Assembly: GCA_963792705.1 (NCBI GenBank)
Contig: CAWBXD010000011.1
Location: 248,001-312,000 of the forward strand
DNA length: 64,000 bases
Origin: JBBQVS01 sp963792705
GTDB taxonomy: Bacteria; Chloroflexota; Ktedonobacteria; Ktedonobacterales; Ktedonobacteraceae
Reading direction: 5' to 3'
The notes beneath the pieces are model-generated. The model did no database searches. It was not told the DNA's origin and saw only the letters and a program-made list of their open reading frames with translations. How positions within the stretch are numbered: the stretch's first letter is position 1; each line of letters begins with the position of its first letter. Both the position numbers and the translations under genes were made by a program. Below, in pieces: positions 33,545 to 41,930 of this stretch.

Positions 33545-34336
33545 ATGAACGTCGTCGATGCAGTCGTGAGTTCATTCGCAGCAGCCCTGGCACTTCTTTT
33601 CACATTTGTTCCCAGACTTATTGGATTTCTCGTCATTCTTCTTGTTGGATACCTTGTCGCAACAGCTCTCTCTAAAGCAGTCACCTTCCTGCTACGTAAG
33701 GTTGGTTTCGACCGCTTCTCCACAAGAATTGGCTTGAGCCGACTTGAAAGCCAGATGGGTGTGAAGATGGATGCCGCAGGCATTCTGGGACGGATCGTCT
33801 ACTGGTTTGTCTTCTTGATTTTCCTAATTCCTGCAGTTGACTCACTTGGTCTTACTGCCGTAAGTGCGTTACTGGGACAGGTTGTTGCCTACATTCCAAA
33901 CGTCTTCGTAGCTATTCTCATTCTTTTCCTCGGCACACTTGCCGCAACATTTGTTGCTGACATTGTACGTGGTGCTGCCTCAAGTTCACGCATTGGCAAT
34001 CCAAACATCTTTGCAAACATTGCACGTTACGCTATTCTTGGATTTGTCGCAATTGTTGCTCTTGAGCAGTTGAACATTGGTGCAGCACTCCTGAACATCC
34101 TATTCACAGCCATCATGGGTGCCGCAGCCCTGGCCTTCGGTCTCGCCTTCGGCCTCGGTGGACGTGACGCCGCCAAACGCCTCGTTGAAAGCGGAGAAAC
34201 ATCAGTGAGCCAAGCCGCTTCTCAGGTGAACGCCCAGCAGACTGCTCAGCAAAGTATTACACAGGCTCGTACTATTGCTGGCGTGCAACAAACAGGCTAT
34301 CAGGCCACCACACCACAACAATATCCCCTACAGTAG
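33545..34336 (+). CDS. MscS-like TM-helix-repeat membrane protein
   Basis: A 263-residue membrane protein with five predicted helices. Two copies of the mechanosensitive-channel TM-helix repeat are visible: LIGFLVILLVGYLVATALSK, and FVAILILFLGTLAATFVAD. A third helix near residue 180 leads into ALAFGLAFGLGGRDAAKRLV, the Gly/Ala-rich pore-helix-like motif of MscS relatives. The C-terminal 45 residues are Gln-rich and hydrophilic. The MscS beta domain is missing, so this is a CmpX-like protein and not a full channel. Single gene. Confidence 0.85.
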   Translation: MNVVDAVVSSFAAALALLFTFVPRLIGFLVILLVGYLVATALSKAVTFLLRKVGFDRFSTRIGLSRLESQMGVKMDAAGILGRIVYWFVFLIFLIPAVDSLGLTAVSALLGQVVAYIPNVFVAILILFLGTLAATFVADIVRGAASSSRIGNPNIFANIARYAILGFVAIVALEQLNIGAALLNILFTAIMGAAALAFGLAFGLGGRDAAKRLVESGETSVSQAASQVNAQQTAQQSITQARTIAGVQQTGYQATTPQQYPLQ

Positions 34337-34345
34337 GCTTTACTG

Positions 34346-34388
34346 AAAAGAAGAGAGTGTGTTGAAATACAACACACTCTCTTCTTTT
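34346..34388 (+). terminator. Rho-independent terminator of the MscS-like gene
   Basis: Perfect 19-bp arms 34346-34364 and 34370-34388, 5-base loop, followed by a T-run on the plus strand. Confidence 0.85.
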
Positions 34389-34460
34389 TATATGTTAAAT
34401 TGACGGTTTTCGTAGGGATCACATGATGCTGTTTGATGAAAGAATGCGGATAGATCCGTT

Positions 34461-34529
34461 GTAGGGACCGCTTCATCGCGTCCTCGCCGGCGGTGGATTG
34501 CCACGAGGACGCGATGAAGCGGTCCCTAC
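34461..34529. repeat. GTAGGG-bounded palindromic element, intergenic
   Basis: Perfect 26-bp arms 34461-34486 (GTAGGGACCGCTTCATCGCG then TCCTCG) and 34504-34529. The same 26-base unit occurs at 39154 and, inverted, at 39243. It lies between the convergent MscS-like and SDR genes. Confidence 0.9.
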
Positions 34530-34615
34530 CGACATCCGTACCAATTTGTGAAACGCGAAAAGCATCAAGTCAAGGCTGGCAAACCAATATAGAATACCTA
34601 CCTTCTAAGATAAGA

Positions 34616-35359
34616 TTAGGGCCAACTTGTCTCGGTAAGAGGTGTGATGAGTACCTCTTGCATCGCTGATTCAGGTGGGACCTGGGCAGCAAAGACAATG
34701 ACATTGGCAACATTGGCAGGGTCTTGCAAGTTTTTCTCTTCTGGCATCGGAATACCCTGTTCCTGGAATCGATCAAAAAAGTGTGTTTGCATACCACCAG
34801 GAATAATGGTTGTTACGCGGATACCGTAGGCACGTCCCTCAACACCGAAGCCACGCCCAAAAGCTACTAGACCCGCCTTGGAAGCATGATATGCTGAGGC
34901 ATTACCCCACATGCGTAGTGCCGCCGTCGATGCAATGTTGATGACATGGCCCGCATGCTGCTGACGCATCAGGGGGAGCGCAGCCTTCGTAAAAAGGAAT
35001 GGACCGCGCAAGTTGACACCAATAACACGGTCCCACTGCTCGACGGTCATTTCCTCGACTGAAACTGTATAGTCAATAGCTGCACAGTTTACAACGATAT
35101 CCAAGCGTCCTAACTGCTCTCCAACGGCCTTCACAGTCGCGAATACAGCGTCAGCATCGCTTACATCGCAACGCAACGCGACACTTCGTACCCCTTGCTC
35201 TGTGATGCTTTTGCTCACACGCTCGATGCCTTCTTGCTGAATGTCAACACATGCAACATCGCTTCCTGCTGCCGCGAATGCGCGCGCCGTTGCCTCACCC
35301 AGGCCGCTACCAGCACCCGTGACCAAAACGACTTTTCCCTTAAGACTATGCTCACTCAT
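34616..35359 (-). CDS. Short-chain dehydrogenase/reductase
   Basis: A 247-residue classical SDR with an intact active site: cofactor motif VVLVTGAGSGLGEATARAF, NCAA in place of NNAG, catalytic Ser in NIASTAALR, and Tyr/Lys in YHASKAG. It oxidises or reduces an alcohol/ketone with NAD(P). It starts 46 bases after the GT2 stop on the same strand and might be the tail of the heptose operon. It is too short and of the wrong subclass to be the heptose epimerase HldD. Confidence 0.9.
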   Translation of the reverse strand: MSEHSLKGKVVLVTGAGSGLGEATARAFAAAGSDVACVDIQQEGIERVSKSITEQGVRSVALRCDVSDADAVFATVKAVGEQLGRLDIVVNCAAIDYTVSVEEMTVEQWDRVIGVNLRGPFLFTKAALPLMRQQHAGHVINIASTAALRMWGNASAYHASKAGLVAFGRGFGVEGRAYGIRVTTIIPGGMQTHFFDRFQEQGIPMPEEKNLQDPANVANVIVFAAQVPPESAMQEVLITPLTETSWP

Positions 35360-35405
35360 GGTGTTCTCTCTTCTCCTGATGCTTCTATGGATATGGTATG
35401 ATGCG

Positions 35406-36257
35406 TTATGCTCTTACGCCCAACGTATCTTTCATTCCGTATTCTTTTAATAGATCGTCAAACAATTCTGTGGCGTTGCGTTGACGGTTCTCTACCTCCG
35501 TAGGTAAACCTAGATGATACGTTCCACTTGGAAGGATACCACAACCTCCATACTTATGGATGAGTAAAAACTGTACTACAACCTCCTCGCCCGCATGTTC
35601 AGGTGGCAAACGATGCCACCAGGAAAAGCCACCGACGCTAAGAAGTTTCTCACGGTCATACAGCACGTTTGCGCCACCGACCCAGGCGATTTTGTAGCGC
35701 ACAAACCGACCTTCTTTAACCAGCCGTTGTTCCAAGTGCAGTGGGTTTGCAGCATTATTGATAAGATGCCGCTCCCAAGGAATTGTGTCAACATCAAACG
35801 GTTCAGGCGCAACAGGGCCATTCCATAACTCGATATGCTGCTGGTGCGGACGCACATCATGGAGATGTTGCAGGCCAGTAGCGGCACAGCCGACAAAGCC
35901 GCAGTGCTCAGTACTGAGGACGCTGAACATTCGCTGCATAACATGCGGCTCTAAGAGTACATCATCATCCAGATAATGCACATAGCGCGCCTTACTCTGC
36001 TCAAGCAAAAACTGACGTTGTTCTGCTAAGCCGCGCCTCGGAAGGTGACGATGCATTATCACCTGATGTCCATGCCAGCGCAATGCTCGTACTGCGGTCT
36101 GTATCTCGATACTATCAAGGTAAGCTGCATCCTCTTCTGTTTGATCAGAAACAATAACATTGAAATCGGTAAATGTTTGCCCAAGCAAGCTGGTCAACAC
36201 CATCGCCAGCCCTGTTTTTCGCCGACATGTTGGAATGAGAACATCAACGGTTGCCAC
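35406..36257 (-). CDS. Glycosyltransferase family 2
   Basis: A 283-residue GT-A transferase. ATVDVLIPTCRRKTGLAMVL opens the nucleotide-binding fold, the metal-binding motif is HYLDDDVLLE, and WVGGANVLYDREKLLSVGGF is typical of the acceptor side. It is soluble or membrane-associated without predicted helices. It starts 4 bases after the preceding GT4 stop, so it belongs to the heptose/surface-glycan operon. Confidence 0.88.
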   Translation of the reverse strand: MATVDVLIPTCRRKTGLAMVLTSLLGQTFTDFNVIVSDQTEEDAAYLDSIEIQTAVRALRWHGHQVIMHRHLPRRGLAEQRQFLLEQSKARYVHYLDDDVLLEPHVMQRMFSVLSTEHCGFVGCAATGLQHLHDVRPHQQHIELWNGPVAPEPFDVDTIPWERHLINNAANPLHLEQRLVKEGRFVRYKIAWVGGANVLYDREKLLSVGGFSWWHRLPPEHAGEEVVVQFLLIHKYGGCGILPSGTYHLGLPTEVENRQRNATELFDDLLKEYGMKDTLGVRA

Positions 36258-36261
36258 TGCC

Positions 36262-37605
36262 TTATTCTCCTCTAGTAGGTTGACTATCTGATGCAGAAAA
36301 AAGAGAAGATTGTAGCGTTAACGTCCGTTGCTTCTGTGCTAGCAGTACAGCTTCGTAAAGTTCGCTCGTTCGTTTCGCAACCGTTTCCCAGGTGAAATCG
36401 CGCTCGACACGCATACGAGCGGCTTGCCCCATGTGCATACAACGTTCTGGTTGCACAAGGAGTTCATAGAGGTGCGCTGCTAATGCCTGTGGGTCGCGTG
36501 GTGGTACAAGGAACCCTGTCTCGCCATCGGCGATAGTATAGGTGATGCCTCCGACGGCAGAACCAATTACAGGTCGTCCACACGCCATACCCTCTAATGG
36601 CGTCAATCCGAACGGCTCATACCAGGGTGTGGTTACAGCGACGTTCCCCGCACTGTAGTAGGTATAGAGCACATCCTGCTGCCGCTTCCCTACGAACGTC
36701 ACGTGCTCGGCGATACCTAGCTCGTTCGCAAGCTGTTGTAAGACACCAAGTTCAGGAGTAGCTTGTGCGTCCGGCTCGGTCGTCTCACCACCAACAAGCA
36801 ACAGACGTATCGGTGGAAATACTGTTCCATGAAGTGTAGTCTGCCTTGCACAATCTTGTATAAGCTGCGCGACACCACGCACAACATTACGCACATCCTT
36901 GCGCGGCAGCATACGCCCGACGTAGACAATCACAAAGTCATCTTGCGCTAGCCCAATGCGTTGGCGCGCTTCTATTTGTGGGATAGGACGAAACACGCTT
37001 GTATTGACGGCAGAGGGGATAATAACAATACGTTGTGGGTCCGCTTCATACTCGTCAACCAGCTCCGACCACTCGCTAGGACACTGTGCAATCACGCGTT
37101 CCACCGAGCGAATAATTCGCGTCTCTACCTCTATACGCTCCTCTGGACTTGTGTCAACACTTCCCTGATGTTTGCGCTTGGTCTTACCCATGGCGTGAAA
37201 GATATGGACGGCAGGAATGTTTAAGCGATGCTGTAACTCAGTTGCAACCCAACCAGACATCCAGAAATTGCTATGCATGAGAGCATAGCGCGTCTCGTTC
37301 CGTTCCGCGAAATCGAGGAAGGCGTCCCGAAATGCTGGCATAAACACCCATAGCTCATCTTTTAATAAAAATGTTGTCGGGCCAGCCGTAAGGTTGATAA
37401 TACGTACATTGGGTGCCCATTCGATCACTTCTGACACATCAGGATTGTCACGGCGCGTAAAGATATCAACAGTGTACCCAAGCTGTGCAAGGTTGCGGCT
37501 CACTTCGTCAACATACACATTTTGTCCACCTGCATCCTGTCCACCCAAAAGCGCAACAGGGCTAGCGTGTTCGCTCAAAAATGCTATTCGGAGTAACTTA
37601 TCCAT
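36262..37605 (-). CDS. Glycosyltransferase family 4 (sucrose-phosphate-synthase-like)
   Basis: A 447-residue GT-B retaining transferase. ALLGGQDAGGQNVYVDEVSR at residues 17-36 is the donor/acceptor loop found in sucrose-phosphate-synthase-like and MshA-like enzymes. The C-terminal EPFGLTPLEGMACGRPVIGS contains the family's E-x7-E. I chose ATG 37605, with AGGA 7 nt upstream, because the family begins near MDKLLRIAFLSEH; the longer frame would add a Cys-rich leader. It probably adds a hexose to the glycan built by this operon. Confidence 0.9.
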   Translation of the reverse strand: MDKLLRIAFLSEHASPVALLGGQDAGGQNVYVDEVSRNLAQLGYTVDIFTRRDNPDVSEVIEWAPNVRIINLTAGPTTFLLKDELWVFMPAFRDAFLDFAERNETRYALMHSNFWMSGWVATELQHRLNIPAVHIFHAMGKTKRKHQGSVDTSPEERIEVETRIIRSVERVIAQCPSEWSELVDEYEADPQRIVIIPSAVNTSVFRPIPQIEARQRIGLAQDDFVIVYVGRMLPRKDVRNVVRGVAQLIQDCARQTTLHGTVFPPIRLLLVGGETTEPDAQATPELGVLQQLANELGIAEHVTFVGKRQQDVLYTYYSAGNVAVTTPWYEPFGLTPLEGMACGRPVIGSAVGGITYTIADGETGFLVPPRDPQALAAHLYELLVQPERCMHMGQAARMRVERDFTWETVAKRTSELYEAVLLAQKQRTLTLQSSLFSASDSQPTRGE

Positions 37606-37622
37606 ACATTTTCCTTCATATA

Positions 37623-38567
37623 TTAAGAAAGCACACGCGCAAACGCAGCATTCCAATCTTGTTTGAAGCGGTCTAATCCAAAGCGATCTCGCGCTACACT
37701 TTTTGCATAAGCTCCCATTGTCTTCGCCTCCTGTGGATGAGCCAGTAGGTAGCGCATATGCTCAATTAAGGCATTGGGGTCACAGGAAATGTAGCCGCTC
37801 TTTCCATGCTCAATAACCGTCGGCAGTTCAGTTGTTGCCAGTGCTATTACAGGCATACCAATCGTCATAGCCTCAATTACAGCGAGAGGAAGGCTGGTAT
37901 AACGGATCGGACTGAACAGAAAACGATACTCGGCAAGACGCTGATGCAAGTGTCGATATGGAATATCACCTAGACCGCCCAATGCCTCCGTTTGCATTCC
38001 TACAGCATCGAGCGGCAGTACCGCTTGTGCCTGTAGAAAAAGATCATAACCTGTAATACGTGGTCGCTTCTGCATACCGTTGACAACTGTCACGCCTCTT
38101 TCCAGTACACCTCGATAGGTCGCCGTTGGATCAATCGCAACACTGTGCTCAATGACTATGGTGGGCGTTCTTCCGTTGTCCCACATGAGACGGTTATACT
38201 GTGTCACATGCACTAACAACACGTTTGGATCGTCTATAGGGTGACGTGTGTCGGTTGCATGTGGCTTAGGCGTATTGTGTTCCAGATAAATGCTCGGCAA
38301 AGCGCGCTGTTCAGTACTGAGAATCTCATCGGCATCTTCAGCATAGTTTTTGGGCGTCTGGTAGATAATCAAATCAAGGTCAAGGTTACATACCTCTTCC
38401 GCAGGCACTTCGCGCATACACTTAGGGAGATCAAACGTTGGGCCGCGTCCACCATATCCCTCTGGTCGGTCAGGCTTTGTGGGCAGATACCAATCATGCT
38501 CAAGCCGTGCCAGCGTGTTGAGATAGCTTCCGTGAATATGCCATATAAGAATTTTCAGACGCTTCAT
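37623..38567 (-). CDS. Glycosyltransferase, GT-B fold
   Basis: A 314-residue transferase. MKRLKILIWHIHGSYLNTLA begins the N-terminal Rossmann domain. The C-terminal domain has IRYTSLPLAVIEAMTIGMPV, containing the conserved glutamate of GT4-type enzymes, and ELPTVIEHGKSGYI. The start at ATG 38567 gives a four-base ATGA overlap with the stop codon reached when the upstream GT9 frame is read through its internal TGA. That supports the start and the operon structure. Substrates are unknown. Confidence 0.85.
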   Translation of the reverse strand: MKRLKILIWHIHGSYLNTLARLEHDWYLPTKPDRPEGYGGRGPTFDLPKCMREVPAEEVCNLDLDLIIYQTPKNYAEDADEILSTEQRALPSIYLEHNTPKPHATDTRHPIDDPNVLLVHVTQYNRLMWDNGRTPTIVIEHSVAIDPTATYRGVLERGVTVVNGMQKRPRITGYDLFLQAQAVLPLDAVGMQTEALGGLGDIPYRHLHQRLAEYRFLFSPIRYTSLPLAVIEAMTIGMPVIALATTELPTVIEHGKSGYISCDPNALIEHMRYLLAHPQEAKTMGAYAKSVARDRFGLDRFKQDWNAAFARVLS

Positions 38568-38719
38568 GAATATACATTTTCCTTTTGTATCATGTTTATA
38601 GCCGCTATGAGCACGGTTTCGGGCAAGAGCCAACGCAGACAGCGATGGTCAATGGGACATTCCCAATAACCACACGGACTGCATGCGACTGGATGACGCA
38701 CGATGAGATGTTTTTCTCA
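38564..38719 (-). pseudogene. C-terminal tail of the third GT9 gene, beyond an in-frame TGA
   Basis: After the TGA at 38719-38717 the same frame continues for 50 codons with no other stop. It encodes HLIVRHPVACSPCGYWECPI, which is the Cys-rich C-terminal signature of GT9 heptosyltransferases and closely matches RRATPCHPCYLFECPIGLPC in the neighbouring GT9 gene. It ends at a TGA that overlaps the next ATG as ATGA. So this is the proper end of the GT9 gene, cut off by one stop codon. Confidence 0.85.
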
Positions 38720-39718
38720 ATTCAGTGGTGCCCAACGCCGTACATCCGCCGGTCCAAAAAGGGTTATACTAGGACAATCGACAGCGCATGCAACATGGGA
38801 TGGACCAGTATCATTACTAATAAACAGGTTCAAGCGGCTGATGAGCGCACCAAGACCACCTAACGACGTTTTTCCAGCCAACGACAACGCAGGTGTCTGC
38901 ATTGCATTGACAACCGATTGTACCGTCTCCTCTTCATCTGGACCGCCAGTCAACACCACCTGCGCGTTACACCGTTGCACTAACGCGTCAGCAACAGCAG
39001 CAAAATAGGGAGCAGGCCAACGTCTTGCAGGTGGTCGTGCCCCTGGATGAATGCCAATTATAGGCTTACCATTTTGGTGCAACGAATGTAACAGCGCATC
39101 AGCCTCTGCGTAGTCGCTTGCGCTAAGAGGAAATTCTAAGCGCGTATCCATTCGTAGGGACCGCTTCATCGCGTCCTCGTCATCTTGGCAAACAGCTTGT
39201 AGGGACCGCTTCATCGCGTCCTCTTGGCCTATCAACACCTGACGAGGACGCGATGAAGCGGTCCCTACAATCTGTTCCAGCATCGCAACAAGGTTGAGAT
39301 TACGATATACCTCATGCTGTTCATTCGGGTATACTGCACCAATAGTCAAACCAGCATGTGTTTTCTCCTCGTAGTAACCAACGGTGATCGGAGCATCAAG
39401 GGCAAGCACAAATGGATTGCTTGTACGCCCACTTCCATGCATCTGGATAGCGATATCGTAACCATAAGCATGTTGCTCAGCGAGAAAACGTTCTGTACGT
39501 TGTGCGTCAACAGGTACTTCGTCGATACCCGGGTATCCAACAAATTCAACAAAGCGGTCAATGTAACATGCAAAACGTTGCACAAAAGAGGCTGCCCACG
39601 GTAAGCTAATCAAAGTGATTTCAGCATTCGGGAAACGTTGACGCAATACACGTAATGCAGGTACCGCCACAAGCAGATCGCCAAGCTGCAACGCACGAAA
39701 AACAGCAATGCGTCTCAC
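38717..39718 (-). CDS. Glycosyltransferase family 9 (heptosyltransferase-like), third copy; interrupted by TGA
   Basis: GT-B transferase using nucleotide-heptose. GTG 39718 is preceded by GGAGG and forms a GTGA overlap with the upstream GT9 gene, giving 333 residues to the first stop. RRIAVFRALQLGDLLVAVPA opens the fold, and FISNDTGPSHVACAVDCPSI is the nucleotide-binding motif. Residues about 151-189 are encoded by inverted palindromic repeat units and contain DAMKRSLQ and DAMKRSLR; they fall between the two Rossmann domains. The frame stops at TGA just after VRRWAPLN, 50 codons before the natural end. The product is either truncated, or completed by readthrough or by correction of a sequencing error. 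Confidence 0.85.
   Translation of the reverse strand: MRRIAVFRALQLGDLLVAVPALRVLRQRFPNAEITLISLPWAASFVQRFACYIDRFVEFVGYPGIDEVPVDAQRTERFLAEQHAYGYDIAIQMHGSGRTSNPFVLALDAPITVGYYEEKTHAGLTIGAVYPNEQHEVYRNLNLVAMLEQIVGTASSRPRQVLIGQEDAMKRSLQAVCQDDEDAMKRSLRMDTRLEFPLSASDYAEADALLHSLHQNGKPIIGIHPGARPPARRWPAPYFAAVADALVQRCNAQVVLTGGPDEEETVQSVVNAMQTPALSLAGKTSLGGLGALISRLNLFISNDTGPSHVACAVDCPSITLFGPADVRRWAPLN
39154..39268. repeat. Compound GTAGGG-bounded element inside the GT9 ORF
   Basis: Three copies of the 26-base unit: direct at 39154-39179 and 39199-39223, inverted at 39243-39268. The 115 bases stay open in the GT9 frame and encode about 39 extra residues. Confidence 0.9.
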
Positions 39719-40812
39719 TGCCCTCCTCCATCTCCACGGAATGAGCCTGATGTTGTACGTCCCATGCTTAACAGTCGCTCCGCCTCCACAACAACCTCTT
39801 CGGGCGCAATATCCAAGCAAGGCAAACCGATGGGACATTCAAACAGGTAGCAAGGATGACATGGTGTCGCACGACGTAATAGCGTTGCTTGCGTAGAACG
39901 TGGACGCCACTGCTGCTCGTAGTCTGTGCCTGAGAACAACACAACTTCAGGCGTACGTACCGCGTCGGCAAGGTGCATAGGAAGTGTGTCATTGCAGATA
40001 ACAAGGGCTGCACGTTCGACCAACGCTGCGTATTCGACCAGCGTTGTTTTTTCCACAAGCATGTGTACTTGGTGAGCATGACGTTGCACCTCACTCAACG
40101 ACATAGCTTCACGTTCTACACCTGTCACTAGGACCTGCCAGCCACGTTGCGTCAACTGATCTGCAACCTCGCCAAAGCGATCTGCAGGATAGCGTCGCGC
40201 CTTTGCGCTCGCCCCGGGATGTAACACAATATATGGCTTCTCTAACTGTATACCGACATTCCTTAACAATGCTGGAATTTTTACCCTTGCGGCATCTGAG
40301 ATTGAGATTTTTAGGCTACGATCTCTGGCAACAAAGCCAAGCTGTTCCACGAGCCTAAGATTACGCTCAACCTGATGCATCTCTGTCGGTGCTCCCTGTA
40401 ATTGTGTCGAGAGCGTGCTGCCTCCAAATTCGTTTGACTCGCCAGCGCGTAATGGAATACCTGCGAGATAGCAGACATAGCCCGGTGTATGTGGCGTCTG
40501 GCTGAACGAGGTGAAGATAAGGGCGGCATCGAAGTGTCGTTCGGCAAGTAAAGTGATTAATTCACGTTCACGTGCGGGATCAAAGGCCATTCTTCCTCCC
40601 ACATCTTGCCAGATAGGACGCCACACCAGCACATCGTCAATCCAAGGGAGCAGTGGCACAGCCGTAGCACCTGCCGGACTTGCTAGCAACGTCAGCTTGG
40701 CATGAGGCGAAGTCTCTTTCACAGCACGTGTCGCAGGCCCAAGCATGAGCACATCACCAATGTTGTCCAGTCGCACCACCAGAATATTTTTCGCCGCAAG
40801 CCACTCGTTCAT
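39715..40812 (-). CDS. Glycosyltransferase family 9 (heptosyltransferase-like), second copy
   Basis: A 365-residue GT-B transferase. ILVVRLDNIGDVLMLGPATR is the N-terminal donor-domain start, YIVLHPGASAKARRYPADRF opens the C-terminal domain, and LVICNDTLPMHLADAVRTPE is the nucleotide loop. The Cys-rich end PCHPCYLFECPIGLPC is complete. This copy carries no palindromic insertion between the two domains, so it shows the uninterrupted linker. Four-base overlaps join it to the genes on each side (ATGA upstream, GTGA downstream). Confidence 0.92.
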   Translation of the reverse strand: MNEWLAAKNILVVRLDNIGDVLMLGPATRAVKETSPHAKLTLLASPAGATAVPLLPWIDDVLVWRPIWQDVGGRMAFDPARERELITLLAERHFDAALIFTSFSQTPHTPGYVCYLAGIPLRAGESNEFGGSTLSTQLQGAPTEMHQVERNLRLVEQLGFVARDRSLKISISDAARVKIPALLRNVGIQLEKPYIVLHPGASAKARRYPADRFGEVADQLTQRGWQVLVTGVEREAMSLSEVQRHAHQVHMLVEKTTLVEYAALVERAALVICNDTLPMHLADAVRTPEVVLFSGTDYEQQWRPRSTQATLLRRATPCHPCYLFECPIGLPCLDIAPEEVVVEAERLLSMGRTTSGSFRGDGGGQ

Positions 40813-41930
40813 GAGTTGACTCCCTTTTGCACCGATGCTAGCAACTCAACGGATGCATCAACGACCATCTGTGGTGAAACGAGGCGCAAACATTCGTGCT
40901 GGTAAGGGCAGACGCGACTATAGCATATGCGGCATGGTACATCATGGTACATCTGGCGGTGAGGCACATTCCACGGACCCCATTGTTCAGGTGGATTTGT
41001 CAGAGCAAAAAGGGCAACAACAGGCGTCTTTACGGCTGCTGAGATGTGCATCGGTCCTGTATTATTTGTGATAGTGAGGTCAGCAGTCTTAATAAGCGCA
41101 CAGAACATTTGAAATGGTAATGTACCGGCCATAGCGAGGGTAGCATGCTGATTCTCTACGCGCACCTGCCCAAGAATCTGCTCGACAAGTGGACGCTCAT
41201 CCTCTGCCCCCGTGACAACAACAAAAGCATCTAGTTGCTCAACCAGCAAGTTGATAACCTCTACATACATCTCCCACGGATAGGTACGCGCAGGCATTGT
41301 GCAACCAGGATGCACGACCACAAGCGGACGACGATATGTAGGGGAGACCGCAAGGGTCTCCCCTACATATATCTTTAGTAGTTCCGCAATATTCTGCATC
41401 GCGTCGGCAGGAACAGTCAATACAAGGTCGCGCTTATCTGTATCCATACCAAGCACACGAACAAGATTGAGATTGTGTTCGACCTCGTGGATGATAGTAT
41501 CGGGATGTTTGTGCCGTGTTGTTAAGAGTGAGCCAGGTCCGTCAACCGACGCGGCAACACGAAGTGGAATATCAGCAAGGTAACACAAATAGGCAGAAGG
41601 CAGTGGACTCTGATGAAATGAGGTAAAAATAATTGCTCCATCAAAGTGTCTTGCCTTGATTTCAGCAATCATACATTGCTCACGTTCGCTATCCTGCGGC
41701 ATCTTTTGCCAGGGGTCCATCCACGGCGCGGCATATACGATGACATCCTCAATATCCGGGTCTAGTGCAGCAACTTGTGCTCCAACATGGCTTGCCAGTA
41801 ATGTTAGTGATGCGTGGGGTAGTGAGGTCTTGACGGCATGAAATGCTGGTGTTGTCAGCAATACATCGCCAAGGTTATCTAAGCGTACAAGAAGCACTTT
41901 TTTTACCGTTTGCCAGCGTTCGTCAATCAT
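40809..41930 (-). CDS. Glycosyltransferase family 9 (heptosyltransferase-like), first copy
   Basis: A 373-residue GT-B transferase. VLLVRLDNLGDVLLTTPAFH opens the N-terminal domain, PLVVVHPGCTMPARTYPWEM the C-terminal domain, and LTITNNTGPMHISAAVKTPV is the nucleotide loop. Residues about 189-198 (YVGETLAVSP) come from a 29-base palindrome inserted in the linker, at the same structural place as the insertion in the third GT9. It overlaps hldE by four bases. It probably transfers heptose from the ADP-heptose made by the upstream enzymes. Confidence 0.92.
   Translation of the reverse strand: MIDERWQTVKKVLLVRLDNLGDVLLTTPAFHAVKTSLPHASLTLLASHVGAQVAALDPDIEDVIVYAAPWMDPWQKMPQDSEREQCMIAEIKARHFDGAIIFTSFHQSPLPSAYLCYLADIPLRVAASVDGPGSLLTTRHKHPDTIIHEVEHNLNLVRVLGMDTDKRDLVLTVPADAMQNIAELLKIYVGETLAVSPTYRRPLVVVHPGCTMPARTYPWEMYVEVINLLVEQLDAFVVVTGAEDERPLVEQILGQVRVENQHATLAMAGTLPFQMFCALIKTADLTITNNTGPMHISAAVKTPVVALFALTNPPEQWGPWNVPHRQMYHDVPCRICYSRVCPYQHECLRLVSPQMVVDASVELLASVQKGVNS
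41338..41366. repeat. GTAGGGGAGACC palindrome inside the first GT9 ORF
   Basis: GTAGGGGAGACC (41338-41349), 5 bases, GGTCTCCCCTAC (41355-41366); pairing extends 3 more bases on each side. The same unit, slightly decayed, lies at 24674-24700. It is translated in frame. Confidence 0.85.

Noticed and set aside
34616..35359. SDR as the missing heptose epimerase HldD
   Set aside because: It is a 247-residue classical SDR with YHASK; HldD is an extended SDR of about 310 residues with a different substrate domain.
39154..39268. The repeated 26-base units as a CRISPR array
   Set aside because: Units alternate in orientation, are themselves half-palindromes and are separated by unequal short segments inside a coding frame.
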